From contig ML133395.1 of assembly GCA_003864495.1 (NCBI GenBank), positions 1,164,075-1,228,074 of the forward strand: DNA of 64,000 bases, given 5' to 3'. The translations under genes and the position numbers were made by a program. The stretch is from Nemopilema nomurai (taxonomy: Eukaryota > Cnidaria > Scyphozoa > Rhizostomeae > Rhizostomatidae). The notes under the pieces are model-generated. The model ran no database searches. It saw only the letters and a list, made by a program, of their open reading frames with translations, and was not told the DNA's origin. Below, in pieces: positions 37,140 through 47,989 of this stretch (position 1 is the stretch's first letter; every line of letters begins with the position of its first letter).

Positions 37140-37810
37140 CAGGCCAGTAGCCAGGTCTTCGCAGCCGGGGTGACAAAGTTTCCAAAAAAGGCAATTTTTC
37201 AGAGGGGTGGGGGGTTTGGGGGGGGTTAGGCTAAACAAAAAAAATGTTTTCGAATTTAAAATACAGTCCAGCGAATCTAAGCTTCTTTAAACATAACAAA
37301 GAATGGAATGGAGACGGTTGTACTGTAGTTGTAGCATCTGTAGTTAGCAACAACTGTAAACAGGCCCGTAGGAGCCGTGGGCTCGGGAGGCTGCAGCCCC
37401 CCCCCCCCCCTAAATAATTGTCAAACTTTATTTTGTTCCTTTACAACGGTGTACTGAATAAGAGGGGATGCAATGGGCAGCCCCATAATTTTATTCCGAC
37501 GGCACTGGTAAAAATTGTATTTTCGTACATAGTTGGTAGTGTGCACTAATTATGGGGCAGTTACATTTTATTCGACAGTTAATAATAGGGCAGCTTGCAC
37601 GACGTATTTCGTTTATTTCTTAGCAGTATATCTGTGAGGTATTGATAAGTTACTTTTCAGATGAATAGCTGCGCTTTTAAGCATTGGTTTCAGATGAATT
37701 AAGCAGTAAGCATTAAGCATCTAAAAGCCCTGACGTTATGAGTATTCAAAAAAAATTTCTGAGGGTGGCAAACACCTGGCTCTAGTTGCCACCCTATGGC
37801 TACGGGCCTG
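37140..37810. mobile_element. Non-autonomous hAT-type transposon with 8-bp target duplication
   Basis: The 671-bp element starts CAGGCCAGTAGCCA and ends in the complement of CAGGCCCGTAGCCA (13 of 14 positions match). It is flanked by perfect copies of the 8-bp word CTGAACGT at 37132-37139 and 37811-37818. Short CA..TG termini with 8-bp duplications are diagnostic of the hAT superfamily. Inside are G- and C-homopolymer tracts (14 C at 37397-37410) and another CAGGCCCGTAGGAGC at 37362, which hints at a second, nested or internal copy of the end. Confidence 0.88.
37397..37410. repeat. 14-C homopolymer
   Basis: A run of 14 C follows GGAGGCTGCAG inside the hAT-like element; a G-rich stretch lies about 190 bp upstream at 37203-37228. 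Length is likely unstable and could be a sequencing error site. Confidence 0.85.
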
Positions 37811-38280
37811 CTGAACGTTTGGGGTTGTAAAATCTGATGCAATAAAATGTTTTGAAAAAAGGTAAGAGGTTGAGGTTGGTGTAAAGTTTTCTCGTCGTAC
37901 TCTACAGATCATAGGGGCCTTCAGTTACTTATCTTCTTTCGGATAATGAAAGAAGGAAAGGTCAGAATTAGTCGCAGAAGAGGAATTGCATAAACCGAAC
38001 AGTACTTTGGCATGATTCGTAGAACGGGCCTAAGAACCAACGTAAACAATTCGCGAATCCTCACGATTAAATGTCAGAAAACCGAACTCAGCTGCTTGTA
38101 GCTTCGTGATTAGGAGCGAAGATGTAAAATATATCAAAAACAGATCAAAAATGCGATTTATTGTGCGTATAATCCAAATTAATTCGGTGCTCGACCGTTA
38201 AATTCAGTCAGAATGCCTACAGGAATATTGTTTACGCACGTTGCTACCACGTAACTAAGAGTTCCGGTTTAGCGGCGTAT

Positions 38281-39845
38281 TGATCGATGCAACATATATG
38301 AATTCCAAAAGACGTTGGCTGAATAGAGATGGAGCACAAGTTCATGCGAATGGCGCAATACAGCAAGAAACACCAAGGGCAGTAACGAAAGTTGATTGGT
38401 CAAGCACACACGAAAGTCCACAGGCAAAGAGTTTCTTCTGATAAAAAACAGAGAATGATAATATCATGGCGAAATTAACCAAAGAAGTTCAATTATATAT
38501 ATAATGCTAGTTTATAGTTTTTATTAATTTTTGGTAAATAAGGCGGAGCAATAACCATATATTTAGCTCAAGTGCTAGAAAATGGCCTCCTCACTTTTTT
38601 GTAAAACAATACAGCTTTTTTAAACATAATTTGTTATAATTGTTAAAATCTCCCTTGGCCTCTCCACTTTCCAACCTGCGTCGGAGCCCATGTCCTTGGG
38701 AAAAACCGAGATAGCAACGCGAACAACATTGAAATCAGTTGCGGTCAGTTTCACAGGCTTCAATAATTGAAAGGATAGATCCTCCACTCAAAAGGCTCAT
38801 TATTTGAAATGATTAGTTTATCAGCGTAACCAACGACTTTGGTAGCCATATTCTGATGACACAACTGTGTGCACGCTAACTGTGTACAACCGTATCTTTT
38901 TCTCTTTATTCTTTTCAAATATGCCGCGAAGCTACAGTTGTCGTTACGGGGCGACAAAGACATCAAAATCGGGCAGTGGGCAGGAGAAAATGCAAACTTC
39001 TGTTCGACATCGCTGATAGGAAGAATGACAACGCCATTTCACTCACCACAAGGAATTCAGGCCACACTTAGCATTTTACTGTGGTTCATCAAAAGATTAT
39101 CACAGTTTACGAAATCGACTAAAATTAGTAATGTCTGCTACACAAGTATTCTGTGGAATTAGTACAAAATGCAAGTATATAAAGTTCTTTTAGCAAGACA
39201 ACGTGTTCGCGGGACGCTAATCTAATTCTGGCGAACCGACGTTCTGCAACTCTGCTTCGTTTTCATCAGACTCCTCCGAATGTAGAACGGATTCGAGGTT
39301 CATCCTGGTCGATTCCAAAGCTGCCGTTTTGCTCGCCCTGAATGACAGAATAAGAGCTCGATTACGATTGCCAGGGTTATCAATCAAGAAACAACAGGCA
39401 AGACTAGCTACCACCGAAGACGGGAATATATCGTATTCTACTGTTGAAGCATGCTCAGTCTCGATTCACTGATCACCGCTATTTGTTTGCACGTAGTCTT
39501 CCGTGTAAAAGTGCACTAATGTATGGCCTCTAATCAAGTATGGCCTCTAAACATAGTTTGAGAAATAAAACCGCTACAAGTCAAGTAACTATAGGTGGCG
39601 TCACAAAAATCAGTTTTTAAAATTTCAAACTTTGGAAACGACGACGACAGCATTAAAACGTACTCAAGGTAGCTAACATCGATTCAATAAGATGTTAATT
39701 GCTAAAGATACGACAACGCTTACAATACCTAAATTCAAATCAAAATTTACTTCTCAGTCTTATAGGTGTCATCTCTACGAGGGCGCCTTGCTTAACAGGA
39801 TGCTTTTTTATTCAAGATTTGTACGCCAAACAGAGTGCAGTACCT
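38281..39845. other. Gene-poor spacer
   Basis: AT-rich DNA with a short TA run near 38495. Open frames here (for example 38869-39162 plus and 39217-39414 minus) resemble no family and lack matching partner exons. Confidence 0.5.
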
Positions 39846-40367
39846 GAGCCCTGTCCACACTACACAAACTAACCCAGGTTTGTCCCAGGTTAAATTTGAC
39901 CTAGGGCGATCCCTGCTTTGTCCACACTTGATTTTTATGATTTGTTATGTGGATACAAAGCCGGGGCGAACCAAGGTTAGCTGATGCTACGCATGCGTAG
40001 TTAAATTACAACAACAACAAAACAACGACAACAAAACAAATTTTCCACAAACACGATCAAGACGAAAGTTGCCGAAGTCGCAGTTTATTGTATTTGTCCA
40101 AAATGTTTTTCCTGGCAATGCATTTTATTTTTTGGCGCGCAAAATGAAAACACATTCAAATATGCGCATGCGTTAAAGAAACTAACCCAGGTTTTGTGTC
40201 CACACTAGAAATTCAGAACACTAACCTAGGTCGAACCCACCTCTGGAGATGGGTTAAACTAACCCAGAGCGAGCCCAGGTTAGTTTTGTCGACACTGCAA
40301 AATCTAACCTAGGTTAGCTAAAACCTGGGGCGAACCTGGGTTAGTTTGTGTAGTGTGGACAGGGCTC
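39846..40367. mobile_element. 522-bp element with perfect 35-bp terminal inverted repeats
   Basis: Positions 39846-39880 and 40333-40367 are exact reverse complements (outer end GAGCCCTGTCCACACTACAC). Inside the ends are several subterminal copies of a palindromic word AACCYAGGTT on both sides. There is no coding capacity. No unambiguous target duplication could be read at the borders (flanks end ..TACCT and start TGGGA..), so the superfamily is open. Perfect TIRs suggest a fairly recent insertion or selection on the ends. Confidence 0.9.
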
Positions 40368-40617
40368 TGGGAATAAGTCAGGCATTCAAGTGGTCATGTT
40401 AAATAGAGGAATGTTTCATTGAAAAGCGCAACATTTTCAACCGCAGATGCATACTGCTTAGATACATGATGAAATATGGAATTCAAACCAATTTTCGACA
40501 GTAAATTTCATTCAAAGTCCGTGCATTGACAAGATCAAATGTCTTCGCTTATTTGCTGCCTGCAATAAGCTGTTGCGTGCGTCTTCAAAGTTTTTTCGTG
40601 CAGCCACCACAGTCCTT

Positions 40618-40672
40618 TTCAGCAAAAGAAAACAACAAATTGAAAACAACAAAAGAAAACAACAAATTGAAA
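40618..40672. repeat. AACAACAAATTGAAA-type short tandem repeat
   Basis: Two to three imperfect copies of an A-rich unit about 60 bp upstream of the LicD-family start codon. Probably 5' UTR or promoter simple sequence. Confidence 0.6.
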
Positions 40673-40720
40673 GTCAGCCACGCATGATCGCCAGCACTGG
40701 GGTAAGCCAGCGTTGTGAAG

Positions 40721-43700
40721 ATGGTACGCAGGTACAAACACGCCGTGCTCCTACTGGCGATCTCCGTTGCGCTTGTAGTCGTGTCCTTAGAAGTCAGGAA
40801 CAGAGTTGCAGAGCGCAGCACACAGCCGACAGCGTCCAAACGGCCGTTCAAAGGTAGGAAGCGAGTCGCTCGCAACTTAAACGAGATTGTACTACCCAAA
40901 CGGCTTACGTTCGCAACGAAATATGATTAGCGAAAGTAGCTGGGCTTAGGCGTTTCGTGTATATGAAAACTTGGGGCTTCCCCTTGCAATAAGACGGTGA
41001 GTGTTGCAAGCAATGGAAATGAGATTGAACAGTTGCTGATTAACATATTTGGGGGTGAATATGCGAGTTACGACGTTGGTAAAGAAGGCATTGGCCCCAA
41101 GTATAAGTCAATATTGTCCAACGGACTCGAACAAAGGACAGAGAACTCAGACAAAAGAGTTTACTATATGTTGTGGAAAAACCGCAAGTTTTCTAAGCAG
41201 GTTAAGAAAAGGGCATAATAATCGAGAAGGGCATAATAATCGAGAAGGGCATAATAATCGAGAAGGGCATAATAATCGAGAAGATTGGAACACAAAATGA
41301 CATGTTGAGCAACGTATTTATATTAATCCATTGAAGCAAATCATTGAAGCAAATCATTGAAACAAATCATCGAAACAGTAAGTTGATTTGAAGCTTCCCG
41401 TTTCAGCATATCGACACTTCCAGCCTCTTTTCCCTTAAGATGCCTCGAGCGTGTGTGGGGGTAAAAACTTCTAAGCAAAGAAGAGGGCATGTGTGTCTGA
41501 TGTATGACTCTATCTAGCTATTAATAATTGTCCACCAGTTCGCTCATGAACAGCAACTGGAAGCTGGAGCGAAACGACATGCTTAAGACAATCTGGAAAA
41601 CCCAGAAGCTAAGATCGCCACCCAACATTAAGTATGGGACATGATCCGCAACTTGAAGCGAGGAATCTCATCCCTGACCCACATGAGGCCTCGCATCAAA
41701 TGGAATACAATGATCAAATGGACAGGGCGAGCTGGGGACGAGGCTGCATAGGGAGCAAAGGGTCAAATACCGCTCCTTTTTAGTTACCTATACACGCTGC
41801 AGGTTTAGCTAATTTGTGCATGAAATGAGTTTAGGAAATTATGTTTAGGAATATCATTGCCACAAATAAATTAAGTTAATGACGATGGCTAGAATAGCGG
41901 ACCCTGAGAAATGTCGGACGAAAATGCACTTTAAGTGTGCAAAAATAAGAACCGCCATTTTTAGCTTGTACCACAAAGCACCTGTTAAAAAAATCAGCTT
42001 GAAAACTTGAAAACATTATCCCTGCGATAGTGGCTAACATATTTTTGAAGGTAAATTGATTTTTTACGTGCATTTGAAAATGTAAAGTGCAATGAAAAGA
42101 TTGGATTCAGCTGAAATTATTTGAAGCCGCTGTGGAACATGACAATTTTTAAAATGTGTCAATGGGGTATTCTCAGTTGGCTCCAAAAAAAAGCATTGGC
42201 CGAATTTTTATATGCCAGGCATTTTGTTCATACAATAAGTGATCTTTCTCTTAAATAAATCTACAATTAGCCGTAACAAAGAGTTTTTGCAAGTACCTTT
42301 AACGGCTGTATGGTGACCGTTGGAAGGTAAATCAACATGGGAAAGAGAAAAGTTATGGCTATTTTTGATCACTTCGAATCATTTCCTCATTGATTCCAAC
42401 ACAGTATCAATAAACGCATAACATGTACTGCGCATGCCCAGCGACTTTCTGGTCTTTTCGCTGCTGCCCAACTCCAGAAATTTGGGGATGATGTCGAATT
42501 TCATTTGCAGGGGGTGGCAATAACCCCCGGCCCCCTCTCCCGAGCCAGCACGTCACTGGTGGTTCACGTGCAACAGACCAGCTTGTTGTCAAGACAGCGA
42601 GTTCTTTGATGATCATGGTTATGAGGCATTTCAAATGCTCCACATTGAATATATACCAAAAAGTGACCCACATTATGACTGCAATGTAAGTGCTCCACCA
42701 GGTACACCCGACTAGTCACAGCGAAAATGACATGATAAAATAAATACATGCATTAAATGGAAAAGATAAATACATGCATAAATGGAAAAGATAAATACAT
42801 GCATAAATCACAAAGTATATGCAGAATATGAAATATACAGGGCTTCAACTTTAGAAGCTACAAAATTTAGAAGCGAAGAAATTTAGAGCTTCAAAAAACT
42901 TTTTCACTGTCCTTCTTGCAGCCCTTTATAAGATGAAGTGCTCTTATTTTATCTTGATATTATTCAACCTCTCCACTGTTAAGGCTACGTGTAAATACTC
43001 AACAATTTATTAAAGAAACTTTTGATGCCAAAATAACAATCAAAAGATTTGTGTTCGTTTCTCTCGTTTGCAAGAATGGTAGTATTTGAATTTCATCAAG
43101 CTTGCCTTCGCACTTCATTCGAATGTGCAAAAATAATCGCTTCTACGCGTAGAAAAATGAGGGCCAAGACGAGTTCCCCCAAGGCAACGAGATTGTTTCC
43201 TTTCATTAACCGTTTCTAATATCTAATCGATGACAGATTTGTTTGGCCCATTTCAGGTGAACCGGATTCCCATGAGCAGCAGGACAGCAATAAATTCACC
43301 AAGATGACTGGGGAACGACTGACTCAGCACAAAGCAGACGAAACGGCTTTTGCAGGCAATCTTCTATGTAAACGATTCACCACAAAGAAAGCCAGAAAAG
43401 CGACTAGACGGCATTGCTACAGGCATGATATAACAACGTGGACACTGTATGAAAGGGAGCCTTGTTTCCGGAGGCCTTCAAGGAAGGCAATAGCAAGATT
43501 AAAAATCAAGAGGATTATCTACTTAAATGGGAGCATCGAATACCCGGTGTGCAACAAGAAGACTCGAAAATGCAAGGAACAGCCTCGATTCAGTAGAAAG
43601 CTCCACAAGATGATAGAAAGGCCACCATGTTGCATGGCCCACTTGTTAGAGTTATTCAGGCACGTTACATCAGCACTGGATGACATCAGAGCCCAGTACT

Positions 43701-44158
43701 ATCTGACTGCTGGCGGTTTGGTAGGCTGGGTAAAAAAAAAAGCTATACCTCGCTATGAAAACGATTTAGACATAAACGTGGACTGGCAAAACTGGAACAC
43801 GACTCGGTTCAGAAAGGCGTTGGCGTCAATAGAGGAAACACACGGCCATTGGGTGCAGTCCTTCAAACGCACTCCCAATTTCATTCGAGTATACTACAGC
43901 AAGGTAAATAGGGTGTACGTCGACATGTGGCCTTACAAGATTGTGCATGACAAGTGGGTTAAGGTTCTGTCCGCACTTACATGGTTCCCAAACCCTTATC
44001 GAACTATCTTTCCTCTGCGGAGGACTGCGTTCTCCGGGATGGAAATATGGGTACCTAATGATCCGGAGGCGGTATTGGACAAGCATTATCGAGGCCGATT
44101 CCAATGGAAGAATCACGTGCTATGCAAAACAAAACTGAAGAAAAAATGCATTACATGA
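40721..44158 (+). CDS. LicD-family (fukutin/W02B3.4-like) type II membrane protein
   Basis: Two exons, 40721-40853 (phase 1, GTAGGA donor) and 43257-44158 (TTTCAG acceptor), give 344 residues. Residues about 7-25 (HAVLLLAISVALVVVSLEV) form one membrane anchor, predicting a Golgi/ER type II protein. The catalytic-like region has PPCCMAHLLELFRHVTSALD, YYLTAGGLVGWVKKK and RYENDLDINV, matching LicD/nucleotidyltransferase-fold proteins (G-x-LLGW and D-x-D metal site). Relatives transfer phospho-sugars or phosphocholine; fukutin and FKRP add ribitol phosphate to dystroglycan. The sequence resembles the nematode W02B3.4 group more than fukutin itself, so the substrate is unknown. Without splicing, exon 1 would read 70 codons to a stop at 40930, so the spliced model is preferred. 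The intron is 2.4 kb and carries several tandem repeats. Confidence 0.8.
41208..41283. repeat. 18-bp tandem repeat (GGGCATAATAATCGAGAA), four copies
   Basis: Four essentially identical 18-bp units in the intron of the LicD-family gene. High identity suggests recent expansion. Just downstream at about 41330-41385 are three looser copies of a 14-bp ATTGAAGCAAATC-type unit. Confidence 0.9.
42738..42810. repeat. Triplicated ATAAATACATGCATAAATGG unit
   Basis: Three near-identical copies of a unit of roughly 27 bp (each with ATAAATACATGCAT) in the LicD-family intron. Simple tandem repeat. Confidence 0.85.
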
Positions 44159-44860
44159 CCATGGGACATTGTATAGATTGCTTTTTGGACCCTTCTCATC
44201 CAGGATCAATCAGAGGAGGGGTTATGAGGGCATCTAGCTTTCAGTGCTTTTAACAACAGAGTATATCACAAAAAGATATCACGTTATTCATCATTCATTA
44301 AAACCATTAAAACGGCTCTAATTCATCTTAATCGAAACATTCAACTACCCCTAAATAGCAATTTACCTTCACCTACTTAGTTCAAATTTGTACACGGTTT
44401 GCCAGCAAGACGTGATTTGATTAGCTGTTGTTACTGGTTGTTATTTATACACTCTAAGGGAGTTACCTGTCTCTTCATACTATGTAGAACTGCTTGAACT
44501 TTGGGGGAATCGGAGATATCTAATCCAAGATCAACCTAAATCCAAAAACAACTGCTCTCCAAACAGATTTGATTGCAGTATAGAGAACATTACGCCAGGA
44601 CATTAATAGTGCCCATGCTTTTTAGAAAACCACTAGCATCTTGAAGCAAGGGTGAGGGGAAAGCCTTTCGTTTTGTGTCTGGTATGTAGACTTGGACACA
44701 GGCTCGATATTTCATAGGCATAGGCCTGGATAAAGCTCTCGAGGAAAGGGTTTCCCCTGCCTTCAAAACAACCCTTTTCCCAGTGCCCGAAGCATGTCCC
44801 CACTCAATGGAAAGGCAGCGCTAAGAAAATGGTGCCACTTAGAAATGAGATGACCCAGCG
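44159..44860. other. Convergent spacer between the LicD-family gene and the FERM gene
   Basis: Must hold the 3' UTRs of both converging genes. Nothing else is seen. Confidence 0.55.
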
Positions 44861-46548
44861 CTAATCGAGCGACTCGTGAAGCGGTTGGTTCTTCGCGCGT
44901 TGGCGGAGCATGCGAAATGAGTTCTCGATCGACTGTGTGAAGGCGCTGATCTTCCGGTCAGGGCCATTGCTTGCTCCTCCGAGCATTAGCATCGCAGCTC
45001 GCTCAGCCTTGCCGACTCGCTCGCATTTCTTTGCAAGGTAAATGTCCCTGTACTTGGTTATGTCTCTGAAGAACCGTTTCCCGTCCTGCGCAGCATCGGG
45101 TCCCCCTACCCTCAACACGACCTCTTCCATGTGCGCGCCTGAGAACACGCCCAGGCGGATTTTGTGCTTCGAGTAGGTGCAGTAGCGGAGGTCCGACCAC
45201 AAGTACTCTTGCCTGATTTCTGGCGCGACGAATCTTTCACATGTGCTAATTTTCAAAACACACAACCCTCGATGTCGCAAACCCACAGATACGTTCTCGC
45301 CGTTCCGCTCGACTGTCTGGAACAACTTGTACGGGTAGAATGGAATGTTCTTCACTTTAGCAAGGTACAGCCTCTCTCCCTCCTCTCTGGAGACTCCAGT
45401 TAACTTCTTGTGATAGCGCTTAACCAGTTTAAGATAGAATGACTCTGCTGGGCTTTTACCACAGCTGAGGTACGTCGGGCTGCACACATCCAGGTCCAGA
45501 AGGGCATCTTCGTAGTCTGGACACTCGCTGTTGTAGTCGCCTAAAACAAAAACAGACCTGTATTAGTCCTAAGACCTGTACATCTATGTGGATTCCACGA
45601 AGAAAAAGGAAACTTTCAAAGCCTCGACTTTCAATGTCTTGAATAGCATATTTTTACGTAATGTTAGTAAGTCAGTTGTAGGGCTCGAGGCTGTAGAGTA
45701 GATCTTATGAAGCACGAGCACGTGATTAGGCCCTGAAGTAGCATAACATTGTAAATAAAAAAAAGCTGTTTCACTTCATAATACGACTACTGTAAGGACG
45801 TTGGATCGGGTATAAGAGGAGGGGGAGAGTTGGTACTGCACCCACACAAACAACTTGTAAAAAGGACAAGCAATATGTTTAAATTATAAAAACTTTGAAC
45901 TTTATTTGCCTCACCACAAACAACTTTATATATCAACTAATGTTTAGAGTTGTTATATATCAAAAAATATCTATGACAACCTAACACAGTATGCTTAATC
46001 CATATGGCAAGCTATAAATCAGAAGCAATCCTTGGCAGAGCCTACAGTGCTGTTGCTAAAATAATAAACGCTGAGATTCCTAATGCTTTTGATCGCAGAA
46101 TAAGATAGCTTGTTCTGTTTGATTGGATTGGAAACGTACCTTGTTCTGTTTGCAGAAGAATCGCATCGAGTTCTGCGTGCAGCTCGACATCGCATCCCAA
46201 CTGTCCTTTCAGTAATTTCTCCTTGATCAGGTCCCGAAACAGGCTTCGGCTCGCTGCGCAGGCGAAGGTTTCTTCGGGCTGTTCCGGGTGACAACAGGAC
46301 GCCACTTGGAAAGTCAGTTTTCGCCCGAGGTTCCGATTCAATCTTCTGATCGGATCGTCTTCTTCCAACCACCTTAGCTTACCGTCCTTGCTATCGCAGT
46401 ACGTCAGGCCAAAGTATTCTTTGTAGGCAACAACATCGAGTTCTTGATACATGTATTGCATCAGGTCCCTTCCGTGTATCATCAAGCACTCGCTCGTTTT
46501 CGGAACCACGATTTCCTTCCCTCTCGGTGTTATGATTGAAAGATGCAT
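44861..46548 (-). CDS. FERM domain-only protein
   Basis: Two exons, 46140-46548 (phase 1) and 44861-45540, give 362 residues that are almost entirely a FERM domain. F1 (about 1-85) begins MHLSIITPRGKEIVVP and has FGLTYCD and LRWLEEDDPIRR; F2 (about 90-200) has LFRDLIKEKLLKGQL, AELDAILLQTEQGDYN and YHKKLTGVSREEGERLYL; F3 (about 210-300) has GLRHRGLCVLKI and LWSDLRYCTYSKHKIRL. FERM modules tie membrane proteins or lipids to the cortical actin skeleton. There is no ERM actin-binding tail, phosphatase or kinase region, so the closest class is FRMD-like. Codons are noticeably more GC-rich than in neighbouring genes. The ATG at 46548 is the first in frame and suits the F1 fold. A separate 84-codon frame ends 50 bp upstream. 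Confidence 0.85.
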
Positions 46549-46598
46549 CTTCTCGTTATTCAAAAAAGGCTTTTGGTGGACTCGCGAAAATTTTACGA

Positions 46599-46853
46599 TC
46601 ACAGCTGATGAAACGAATCCTCGCTAAAGGGAAATGATGCTTGGGCGCAGCAATGAGCTATAAGATTCCTCGCTTCCCTCTCGATAAAGTCAATGCGCAA
46701 ATGCAATTTCTTTTTTAACTGAGCCTCCGTAATATTGGGCAGATATAGCTTGTCAGCAGGTAGAACAGCCTGCGATCTCGCGTTGGGCAAATATCGACGC
46801 AACTGTTGAAAGTATCTGCAGAAATAAACCAGGAAACAGACCTTTGTCTTCAT
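46599..46853 (-). CDS. Unassigned 84-codon frame just upstream of the FERM start
   Basis: Starts MKTKVCFLVYFCRYFQQLRR and continues through YLPNITEAQLKKKLHLRIDF and EREARNLIAHCC to a TGA at 46599. It is highly charged and looks coding, but I do not recognise it. An acceptor (tttctgcag) ends at 46816, so the real exon may be 46599-46815; entered in phase 2 it keeps this frame. Possibilities: a uORF or first cistron on the FERM mRNA, a last exon of another transcript (phase is also compatible with NCAPG exon 48135-48182), or a separate small gene. Confidence 0.4.
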   Translation of the reverse strand: MKTKVCFLVYFCRYFQQLRRYLPNARSQAVLPADKLYLPNITEAQLKKKLHLRIDFIEREARNLIAHCCAQASFPFSEDSFHQL

Positions 46854-47989
46854 TGATGGAGGACAGAGACCCTGTCACGTGGCATGCGATTGCAGAAAGA
46901 TCAGCAAAACCATGGGTGAAACGGAATGAAATTGAATGCAAATATGATCAGCATTCAGCAAACGAATAACCTCAACTGTTCTAAACGGCCATTTCATTGC
47001 AAATAACTGTAAAACGACGTCAGCTGAGAACAGGCTTGTTTACGTACGCTTTGCCATTCTTGCCGAGGAGCGAAAAGTCACACCTCGAGTGTGCAGTTGC
47101 AGGGATACAGACAAAGGGCCTTACCGAGCTATTTGATCAAAGACAAAGAAACCTGATGTTCTGTGGCGATGGCTGATCAAAATGTGTCACAAGATGTAGA
47201 GTTTGCGAATACGAGGCGATCAAAACAACTCAGAGAAAAGTAAGGGACTACTATAAGGAATTCGTAACATTGGCCCCCACCTCATCTTTGGTGAGAGGTC
47301 GATACATAAGTTGTGTTCCGCCCTTGCCTCTGGAGCCACTGGAACCGGCTTTGATCGATGTAGGCTGCATTTTAACATCCGGGTCCGGGCATAGATCTCC
47401 CACTGTTTATCTGTACCTCTGGTCATGACTCTAGAAATTTGCTAAGTTAACTTGGAAAATCTAGCTTCCTAACCAACTCGTAAAATTTGGCGCAAAAATG
47501 CAGCATCAAGGCACCGATTACCGGCTACATTCTGCAACGGGAAGCGCTGGTGGGCAAGGCCGAACGCGCGGCAGACATTGGCCCGGCGTCTATTGGGTTG
47601 GGTGCAAGGATGCATTCATAACAAACAGACCAATACGAAATGCAAAAAGCCCCAGCACCATACCGTCCGAGTTATGCAACCCTCAAATGGCCTATTCTGA
47701 GACAAAATCAATAAAACAACTCCAATTTTCCTGATTTCCGGAGAGACTTTTTTGTATAGGTGGAGTGTTTGAGTGTTTGAGCATCGATTTCAACTAACTA
47801 AAACGATTCCGAAGGGATAGTGCAAAAATACGGCGTGTATCAAAACTAACGACATTTTGGTCGAAGAAGAGTATATTATAATTTACTGGAAAGTGGGCAG
47901 AAATACCGCGAATTCACAGGCTGAAGTTCGAACAGCGTGCTTGAACAGTATATACCAATATGATGTTCAACGACTCTCCTTCTACTGGA
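46854..47989. other. Spacer between FERM and NCAPG with GC-rich islands
   Basis: Two protein-like GC-rich blocks stand out: 47251-47396 on the minus strand (CPDPDVKMQPTSIKAGSSG..., stop at 47251) and 47505-47621 on the plus strand (KAPITGYILQREALVGKAER...). Neither belongs to a gene model that I can build. The FERM promoter and NCAPG 3' UTR must lie here. Confidence 0.45.

Larger units (their letters stand above)
36149..38280. repeat. Diverged inverted-repeat pair, about 250 bp per arm
   Basis: The left arm, about 36149-36410, and the right arm, about 38045-38280, are reverse complements with moderate divergence. Shared blocks include ATACGCCGCTAAACC at the outer ends, GTGCGTAAACAAT, TGTAGGCATTCTGACT and TTTGATCTGTTTTTG-like sequence. 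The left arm has an extra segment of about 25 bp after CGCTAAACCAGAACTC. No transposase frame lies between. This is either an old TIR transposon or two opposed copies of one repeat; the hAT-like element at 37140-37810 inserted later between the arms. Confidence 0.7.

Noticed and set aside
41208..41283. CRISPR-like spacing of repeats
   Set aside because: Units are directly adjacent with no spacers, and the locus is an animal intron.
43826..44116. 96-codon minus frame
   Set aside because: Antisense shadow of the LicD-family exon.
46042..46139. Extension of the FERM exon past 46140
   Set aside because: A GTACGT donor at 46139 in the right phase joins to 45540 and restores the FERM F2 sequence QGDYN; read-through loses the domain.
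47505..47621. Bacterial contamination as explanation of the GC-rich block
   Set aside because: Too short, flanked on both sides by ordinary host sequence, and no recognisable bacterial gene; left as unexplained.
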